Source of the DNA: Candidatus Sumerlaeota bacterium
Lineage (GTDB): Bacteria; Sumerlaeota; Sumerlaeia; SLMS01; JAHLLQ01
NCBI GenBank assembly: GCA_030156535.1
Contig: JASGMJ010000003.1
Coordinates: 1-64,000, forward strand
Length of the DNA: 64,000 bases
Direction: 5' to 3'
Shown here in pieces: positions 58,767 to 64,000 of this stretch. Position numbers and translations under genes: made by a program. The notes under the pieces are model-generated. The model had not been told where the DNA came from, did no database searches, and was given only the letters and a program-made list of their open reading frames with translations. The stretch's first letter is position 1. The number at the start of each line of letters is the position of its first letter.

Positions 58767-58949
58767 GAGGCTTCCGGCGGGCGTGAGGCACCCGCAGGGT
58801 GACTTGAGGAGAGGGGCGCGGAGGTCAAGGCGGTTTAGCGGCGGACGCCGCCGGGAGGGCGTGTCGTGCTTGCATTGGAGGGGCATTTGGAGATTGAATC
58901 AGGAAGCAGGTTGGAAATCCTGTCTGCCTTCGCATTTGAGAGAGAAGCC

Positions 58950-59333
58950 ATGCCGCGACTCGTCGCGTTTTCGCTCCTGCTGGGAATCGCAATCTCAACG
59001 GTTCAGTCGGTGACGCTGACTGCCATCATGATGGGTTCTCCCTATGAGGGTTTCACGTGGGGAGTGGGCCCAGGGGTCGCCATCGGAGTGTGCCTGTCTC
59101 CGTTGGTTCACTGCTTTGTACGCGAGTCGCGATTCCAGAGAATGCTGGTTGTTCTGCTGTTGGGCTGCTCGGCGGGCAGTGCAGCGTGGATTTATCACGC
59201 AATGCCCTCGAATCCCTCTGACTCTTCTCTGCTGCTTGTCTGGGCTTTGCCGATGGCAGTGATCCTGCCGTGCATGCTCTTTGACGAGGTCAAGAGGCAC
59301 GGGCGGCGCACTCACGAGAACGGAATCGTGTGA
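58950..59333 (+). CDS. Small membrane protein, about four helices (127 aa)
   Basis: Function unknown. Four hydrophobic stretches are visible: LVAFSLLLGIAISTVQSV, GVGPGVAIGVCLSPLVHCFV, MLVVLLLGCSAGSAAWIY and LLLVWALPMAVILPCMLF. The short C-terminus is charged. The ATG at 58950 follows GAGAGAAG; the upstream frame is open but not hydrophobic. It is followed by a strong hairpin, which supports a real gene. Confidence 0.6.
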   Translation: MPRLVAFSLLLGIAISTVQSVTLTAIMMGSPYEGFTWGVGPGVAIGVCLSPLVHCFVRESRFQRMLVVLLLGCSAGSAAWIYHAMPSNPSDSSLLLVWALPMAVILPCMLFDEVKRHGRRTHENGIV

Positions 59334-59375
59334 AACACGACCGTTGGCGTGAAGCTGACGCGATGCAGGACCTTT

Positions 59376-59406
59376 CCCTCAGGCTATCGGGCCGATAGCC
59401 TGAGGG
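59376..59406. terminator. Bidirectional 13-bp stem-loop terminator
   Basis: CCCTCAGGCTATC (59376-59388) pairs exactly with GATAGCCTGAGGG (59394-59406) around GGGCC, between two converging genes. AGGACCTTT lies before it, so the run is better for the minus-strand transcript. Confidence 0.8.
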
Positions 59407-59417
59407 CGTCCTTCGTC

Positions 59418-60584
59418 TCAATTTGCGGCGAGCACTTTGGCGACCATGGGCTTGTACGCCACGGCCATGCGGTAGAAACCGAGGTCCGTCGGGTGGACGC
59501 CATCGACGGTGGCGTTTTCCGGGCCGTCGAGTTGTCCCGCGCCCGGCAGCCAATAGATATTCGGCACTTTGTCGCGGATCAGGTTGTTGTAGATCTTGAG
59601 GAGTTCGATGTTGTCCGCGCGGTCACCTTCGAGCGGGCTTTCCACGAGCACGATGGGCGTCGTGGGGCGCAACTCGCGCAAGCGGTGGACGAACGGCTCG
59701 ATGCGTTCGGCGACCATCTCGGCGTCCATGTTCGGCAGGCACTCAAGGAAGTAGGCCGAGGCGTCGATTTCGCCGAGCAGCTCGGCCATGATGGGCTCCA
59801 TGCGCCCCGATCCCGAGAAGCCGAGGTTGTAGACTTCGCGGTCGAACCACCGGCCGAGAATCGCGGGATGCGACATGCCGGCGCGCGAGGCGCAGCCGCC
59901 CTGCGTAATCGACGTACCGAGGAAGACGAGGGGCTTTTCCCCGGCGGGACGCGGCGGAGCGGCAGCCAGCAGCGAGCCGGGCTGCACGCCGATTTGCAGC
60001 TGCGAGACGGTTTGGTAGAGCGGCAGGTAGAGCAGGTACTCGGTCGGTTCGGTGGCGAGGTTCTTCGCGAGGGTCTTGGTCGTGCGCTCCGTGTTGGGGC
60101 GTCCCACAGCGCAGAACTCCCATTCGCCGTTGGGAAGACGTTTGTAGAGGTCGAGACCGCTGTTGCCCGTTGCGGCCATGTGGTTCATCGCGCCGCCGCC
60201 GTCCCACGACGCGCCGATTTCGGGAGAATCCGTGACAAAGCGGTAGGCGAAGCCTGACGTATGTTTGCTCACCCACAGGGCCGTGTCGGAGACGTTGCCG
60301 ACGGCGCGCACGGGGAGGCGTTCGTAGTACGTCGCCGTGTCGTCGAAGGCACGGCCTTCGATGGGCAGCAGGCGGGCGTCGAACCAGGCGAGCGAGGAGT
60401 CGGGAAGTTCCACACTCTCAGCGGCATTCAGAGGCTGGAGACTGGCTACGTCGATTGGTGGGGCGGTGCGCGGCGTTGCCTTGGCGCAGCCCAGTACGCC
60501 CCCGAACAATGCAAGGGCGATGAAGGATGCCAGCGCGCCCGTGCGCGTCTGGAGGAAACCGGGTGTGATTGTCGTCGCTGTCAT
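59418..60584 (-). CDS. SGNH/GDSL-hydrolase lipoprotein (388 aa)
   Basis: Predicted envelope esterase or deacylase. The signal ends in the lipobox VLGC with Cys33. Residues about 50-185 form a beta-sandwich of the SGNH_hydro_N type. The hydrolase domain follows with block I VFLGTSITQGGCASR (nucleophile Ser), block II NLGFSGSGR and block V DGVHPTDLGFYRM (catalytic Asp and His). The start ATG shares one base with the stop of the SpoIID-like gene (TAATG), so the two are translationally coupled. Acetyl groups on glycan or peptidoglycan are plausible substrates. Confidence 0.88.
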   Translation of the reverse strand: MTATTITPGFLQTRTGALASFIALALFGGVLGCAKATPRTAPPIDVASLQPLNAAESVELPDSSLAWFDARLLPIEGRAFDDTATYYERLPVRAVGNVSDTALWVSKHTSGFAYRFVTDSPEIGASWDGGGAMNHMAATGNSGLDLYKRLPNGEWEFCAVGRPNTERTTKTLAKNLATEPTEYLLYLPLYQTVSQLQIGVQPGSLLAAAPPRPAGEKPLVFLGTSITQGGCASRAGMSHPAILGRWFDREVYNLGFSGSGRMEPIMAELLGEIDASAYFLECLPNMDAEMVAERIEPFVHRLRELRPTTPIVLVESPLEGDRADNIELLKIYNNLIRDKVPNIYWLPGAGQLDGPENATVDGVHPTDLGFYRMAVAYKPMVAKVLAAN

Positions 60585-61975
60585 TACTGGTGTTCTCCTT
60601 CCTGCTCGTTGTCGTGATCGCCGTCGTGGTCATCGTCATCCAGGGGATAGCCTGGCTCGATTTCGACGCCGCGATAGTAGTGCTTGAGGATGGTGTCGAA
60701 GGTCTGGCCCTTGAGGGCGCGGCCGATGGCGCCGGTCTGGCACATGCCGACGCCGTGCCCCCATCCCGCGCCCCGGAAGACGAACGCCGCGGGCTTGGCG
60801 GCGGGGCCTTCGGTGGAAACAATGAAGGCCGCGGACTTCAGGGGCGGATCGAACACGCGGCGGATGTTGAGTTCGCCTGTAATGGTGGCGTCTCCCTTTT
60901 CGCCGACGAAGGTGACGTCGATCAGACGGCCGGAAACGCCGCGCTGGCCGGGAACGATGGCGGTGACGGCGCCGATGTCGTGCCCCTTGGCGGCGAGGAA
61001 TCCCGCGAGTTCCTCGTTCGTGACACGCTTCTCCCAGCGGTGGTGCTTGTGGGTCCACTCGGGGAGTTCAGGCACGGTCTCGGGATTGCAGTACGAGGGC
61101 GAAGGCACCTCGATCCACGCGATCATGTTTTCCTCGCGGGTGAGATCGACGCCGATGCCTTCGTAGTCCGGGTTGCCGCTCCATTGCTCGGCGGGGCCCG
61201 AGCGCTCCGGCCACACGTTCTCAATGTTCTCGGAGTAGCCGCCGCAGTTGGACGCGTAGTAGGCGGCGATGGGCTCGCCGTCGTGGAACATGGCCAGGCC
61301 GCGTGTTTCGCGGATGGCCTGATCGGTCGCCGCGCTGCGGCTGGCAATGCCGCCGTAGACCTGGCAGTCAACGTCGGCGCAGATGTCGTAATTGGGGCCG
61401 GCGTACTTGCGCGAGACGAGAGCGTCGAACGTCTCGGAGCGCGCGGCAACGGCCTGGGCCTTCAGCGCCTCCAGCGGTGACGAGGAGCCGATCTCGCGCG
61501 GCACGACGCCGCGCAGGTATTCTTCCATGGGGAGGTGGACAACGGTGTCGAGATGCCCGGCGTCGTTCACGCGAAAGTACAACGTCCCCTCGTAGATGCG
61601 GTCCTCTGTGTTCTCCCACCACCAGCCAACGCCATAGGGCACGCCTGGGATCGTGGTGTTCGCCTCCGGCGTCAAAGGTTCGAGCACGACCAGATCGGCC
61701 GTCACGCTCTCGCCGCCCACGGCTGCACGTACATTCGTGCCGTCGGCTGTGAAGGCCACCACCGCATCCGCGTTCAGCGGTACTTCCTTCTCGCCCGCCA
61801 CGAGCAGGTACGGCCCGTGCAGCGTGGCCTGCATGTCATCGAGCGTGAACGCAATGCGCACACGCACGTCGGGTTCCTTGTCGAAAATCGTTTGCTGCTT
61901 CTTGCCCGGCAGCATCGCACAGGCTCCCAGAAGCAGGCTTGCCAGAACCGCCAACCCCGTTTTCATCTGTCGCAT
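60584..61975 (-). CDS. SpoIID/LytB-domain lipoprotein (463 aa)
   Basis: SpoIID-type proteins are lytic transglycosylases that cut peptidoglycan strands lacking stem peptides. The signal ends LLLGAC with Cys19. The SpoIID domain has MEEYLRGVVPREIGSSSPLE, LKAQAVAARSET, YASNCGGYSENIENVW and the C-terminal GAGWGHGVGMCQTGAIGRA, all hallmarks; the catalytic Glu should be in PREIG. The ATG at 61975 follows GGAGGG. The last 25 residues are an unusual Asp/Glu/His-rich tail that could bind metal. In this non-sporulating context it may act in division or wall remodelling together with the coupled SGNH hydrolase. Confidence 0.93.
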   Translation of the reverse strand: MRQMKTGLAVLASLLLGACAMLPGKKQQTIFDKEPDVRVRIAFTLDDMQATLHGPYLLVAGEKEVPLNADAVVAFTADGTNVRAAVGGESVTADLVVLEPLTPEANTTIPGVPYGVGWWWENTEDRIYEGTLYFRVNDAGHLDTVVHLPMEEYLRGVVPREIGSSSPLEALKAQAVAARSETFDALVSRKYAGPNYDICADVDCQVYGGIASRSAATDQAIRETRGLAMFHDGEPIAAYYASNCGGYSENIENVWPERSGPAEQWSGNPDYEGIGVDLTREENMIAWIEVPSPSYCNPETVPELPEWTHKHHRWEKRVTNEELAGFLAAKGHDIGAVTAIVPGQRGVSGRLIDVTFVGEKGDATITGELNIRRVFDPPLKSAAFIVSTEGPAAKPAAFVFRGAGWGHGVGMCQTGAIGRALKGQTFDTILKHYYRGVEIEPGYPLDDDDHDGDHDNEQEGEHQ

Positions 61976-62200
61976 GGACGTATAACCCTCCGAAATGGAT
62001 GCCCATGAGTTGGCGCCGCAGGGGGGCGAAGCGGCAAGAGTGAAGTGGGAAGGTTTCGTTGTTCGTGGTCTGAGGTTCACGCGTGTCCCGTGTCCTGTTT
62101 CGTTGTTTCGCACCACGCACCACGTTCTCCACCGTCCTGCTTGCGTCACCCCCCGCCCCGAGCCCACCGTTGCGTCTCAATTCGGACCAGGAGAGTCTCC

Positions 62201-62800
62201 TTGGCACGCCGCAACCGAAACACCGCCGCACCCGGCGCCTCAACTCCGACGACGGAAGCCCCAGCCGCCCCGAACGCCGCTCCGGCCGAGGCGGAACAGC
62301 AGGCGTCCGAACCCCAGCCCGGGGGCTTTGCGGGCTGGCACTGGGCTCTGAGCCTGACGTTCGGGCTCGTTGTTTTCGATCAGCTTACCAAGTGGCTGTC
62401 GGTGATGTTTCTCGCGCCGGCCCCGGCGGGCGAGGGACGCACGATCGTCCTGATTCCCCGCGTCTTCCTGCTGCGCTATGCAGAGAACACGGGCGCGGCG
62501 TTTTCGCTGTTCACGGGCAAGGTGGGGCTGCTGGCGATCGTCAGCCTGCTGGCCTCGGTGTTCATCGTGTGGTGGTGGACGCGCATCCCGTCGCAGGAAA
62601 AGTGGGGGCGCGTGGCGTTGACGATGATTCTGGCGGGCGCCGTTGGCAACCTGATCGACCGCGTGCGGCTGGGCTACGTCATCGACATGTTCGATGCATA
62701 CATCGGGTCGTACGACTATCCGGTGTTCAACGTGGCCGACGCGCTGATTTGCGTGGGAGTGGGGGTGCTGCTGTGGCGCTCGTGGAAGGGGAAAGTGTAG
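62201..62800 (+). CDS. lspA: Lipoprotein signal peptidase (signal peptidase II, 199 aa)
   Basis: Inner-membrane aspartyl protease that removes signal peptides from prolipoproteins, matching the many lipoproteins in this window. Four helices are present. The catalytic Asp residues are in GNLIDRVRLG and FNVADALI, and YAENTGAAFSLF is conserved. The TTG at 62201 was chosen because AGGAGA lies 6-8 nt upstream; the earlier ATG at 62045 has no family similarity. An Ala/Pro/Glu-rich cytoplasmic extension of about 45 residues precedes the first helix, longer than usual. Confidence 0.95.
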   Translation: MARRNRNTAAPGASTPTTEAPAAPNAAPAEAEQQASEPQPGGFAGWHWALSLTFGLVVFDQLTKWLSVMFLAPAPAGEGRTIVLIPRVFLLRYAENTGAAFSLFTGKVGLLAIVSLLASVFIVWWWTRIPSQEKWGRVALTMILAGAVGNLIDRVRLGYVIDMFDAYIGSYDYPVFNVADALICVGVGVLLWRSWKGKV

Positions 62801-62872
62801 GGGGGCTGCCTCGCCCCGTACAGCCGGAGTCCGCAGTCACCCCTTTGGAGTGATACGGCTCTGTGTCCCCCC

Positions 62873-63289
62873 TCATTCGTGCCGGAAGTCCCGTTTGATG
62901 GTCAGCACGGCGAGCACGCAGGCGTCGATGGCGGTGATGCCGTTCTCTCGCGCGAAAGCGTGGATTTCCTCGCTCTCGGCGCCGGGTTGCAGCCACACGT
63001 ACTTGATCCCCGCGTCGCGGATTTCCTCCATCGCCTTCAGGCCGGCTTCAGGGTTCACCACCATGTCGACCACGTCGACTTTTTCGGGGATCGCGGCGAT
63101 GGATGGGTAAACCTTCAGGCCGTCGATCTCCGAAACAGCGGGGCGCACGGGGTACACGTCGAAGCCACGTTCGCGCAGCAGTTGCATGATCTTGTGGCTA
63201 TAGCGCGCGGGCTTGGGCGAAGCACCCACGACCGCCCACTTCTTCATGCGGATGGTTTTCTCGGCAATTTCCTGCACGCTCTCAGACAC
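62873..63289 (-). CDS. CoA-binding-domain protein, YccU-like (138 aa)
   Basis: Small Rossmann protein of the CoA_binding_2 family, role unknown in general. KKWAVVGASPKPARYSHKIM opens the nucleotide loop near residue 15, then GFDVYPVRPAVSEIDGLKVY, VDMVVNPEAGLKAMEEI and VWLQPGAESEE, the family pattern. The GTG at 63289 has AAAGGGAG at 5-nt spacing; the upstream frame would overlap the neighbour. It starts 19 nt after the stop of the thioredoxin-fold gene. Confidence 0.9.
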   Translation of the reverse strand: MSESVQEIAEKTIRMKKWAVVGASPKPARYSHKIMQLLRERGFDVYPVRPAVSEIDGLKVYPSIAAIPEKVDVVDMVVNPEAGLKAMEEIRDAGIKYVWLQPGAESEEIHAFARENGITAIDACVLAVLTIKRDFRHE

Positions 63290-63308
63290 GGGGGGCTCCC
63301 TTTCCGCT

Positions 63309-64000
63309 CTATTTCGCGTTGGTATCGATAAACTGCTGGATGTCGGCAGCGGCAAACTCGCCGCCAAAGCGCCGGACTTCCTTGCCGTCCTTGAAGAAAA
63401 TGAATGTCGGCAGAAACGCGAGGCGGTACTGCTGGATCGCCTCTTCGTCCTCGCTGGTGTCGAGGCGCAGCGAGCGAATCTTGTCGCGGTTGTTCACGGC
63501 CAGCGCGCCTGCAACGGGCCAGATGCGCTGGGACGCTTCGCTCTTGGTCGAAAACATGTAGACCATGACGAGCTTCTGTTCGTGCGTAAGGATCGGGTCC
63601 AGTTTGCGGAGCGTGACGGGCTGGATGAAGAGGCCGGGTTCGACGTCGCCCGCCGCCTCGTCAACGGTGCGTGCGGCTTGTTCCGCCGCGACGGCGGGGT
63701 TCACGGGTGTGTTGTCCACGGGCTGGAGGCTGTTGAGGTCGTCGAGCGTGATGGTCAACGCACCGTCATCGTCCTTCTCGTTCGTATCAAGACCGAGCAA
63801 CTTGGGCGCCTTGGGGAGAACGTTCAGGCGCAGACGTTCGGGCACGTCGCCGCTCGTGGCAATTTCCGCGATCCTGAAGTCCGTATCGACGAGATGAAAG
63901 CCGGGCGCGAACGCACGCACGCCGCGCGCCAGCGTATCGCCGGACGCGGCAACGACAAAGCGTCCCTGCTCCTCCGCGATGCCAAAGTGGCGGGCCCACG
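63309..64000 (-). CDS. Thioredoxin-fold protein lacking CxxC, N-terminus outside window
   Basis: The frame is open to the end of the window, so the start lies beyond 64000. The C-terminal 110 residues have a thioredoxin layout: LVMVYMFSTKSEASQRIWPV, IRSLRLDTSEDEEAIQQYRL, the cis-Pro element AFLPTFIFFKDGKEVRRFGG and a last helix. STKSEAS stands where CxxC would be, so redox activity is unlikely. The visible N-terminal part (GIAEEQGRFVVAASGDTLAR, DDDGALTITLDDLNSLQ) is not recognised and could be a separate domain. Confidence 0.75.
   Translation of the reverse strand, partial: WARHFGIAEEQGRFVVAASGDTLARGVRAFAPGFHLVDTDFRIAEIATSGDVPERLRLNVLPKAPKLLGLDTNEKDDDGALTITLDDLNSLQPVDNTPVNPAVAAEQAARTVDEAAGDVEPGLFIQPVTLRKLDPILTHEQKLVMVYMFSTKSEASQRIWPVAGALAVNNRDKIRSLRLDTSEDEEAIQQYRLAFLPTFIFFKDGKEVRRFGGEFAAADIQQFIDTNAK

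Noticed and set aside
1-64000. tRNA, rRNA, tmRNA or riboswitch
   Set aside because: Gaps were read for cloverleaf ends and conserved loops on both strands; none was convincing.

Overview
The window is GC-rich and densely packed, with many 1-8 nt gene overlaps and several GTG/TTG starts. It looks like chromosome from a free-living Gram-negative-type bacterium. Supporting signs are an ABC-2 polysaccharide exporter, RseP, LspA with several lipobox proteins, and a sigma-54 activator. FG-GAP/dockerin, golvesin/GHL10 and heparinase II/III proteins, a TPR-Ser/Thr kinase and abundant lipoproteins together resemble Planctomycetota, Lentisphaerota or candidate phyla such as Sumerlaeota/Hydrogenedentota. 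No rRNA or tRNA is present, so I cannot fix the phylum.

Region 1 (1-18.2 kb) is a surface-polysaccharide locus. It holds two methyltransferases, a heparinase-like lyase, a two-domain glycosyltransferase, and a 1329-aa methyltransferase/coiled-coil/glycosyltransferase fusion. It also holds a CDP-paratose-epimerase-like SDR, a GT4 enzyme, an Stf0-type sulfotransferase, the Wzm/Wzt ABC exporter, WecB, a lipoprotein and a polyprenyl-phosphate sugar transferase. The long fusion beside Wzm/Wzt recalls the architecture of WbdD-type chain-length rulers. This is the most interesting system here.

Region 2 (18.4-26 kb) is an envelope/isoprenoid operon, dxr-rseP followed by a WaaP-like kinase, divergent from a secreted protein and two lipoproteins, one of them with TPRs. 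Region 3 (26-28.5 kb) is a single secreted protein with near-consensus promoters, a long leader, a strong terminator and codon use unlike its neighbours, probably an abundant surface protein. A putative group II intron remnant follows.

Region 4 (28.9-35.5 kb) has a methyltransferase and an operon of a TPR-Ser/Thr kinase with a GT-C glycosyltransferase, then a 0.7-kb non-coding stretch full of REP-like palindromes. Region 5 (35.5-43 kb) has an FG-GAP/dockerin exoprotein, a small inverted-repeat (MITE-like) element, cstA, a GHL10 glycosidase-like protein and a small membrane protein.

Region 6 (43.5-48.1 kb) is a three-gene operon, GT2 plus a heterodimeric ABC exporter with one degenerate ATP site. 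Region 7 (48.4-64 kb) is mostly housekeeping: ftsK, an NtrC-type regulator, a membrane-TPR protein, argS, an Nfu-type scaffold, pyrD, a small membrane protein, a coupled SpoIID/SGNH lipoprotein pair, lspA, a CoA-binding protein and a truncated thioredoxin-fold protein. No CRISPR array, prophage, complete IS or RNA gene was recognised.
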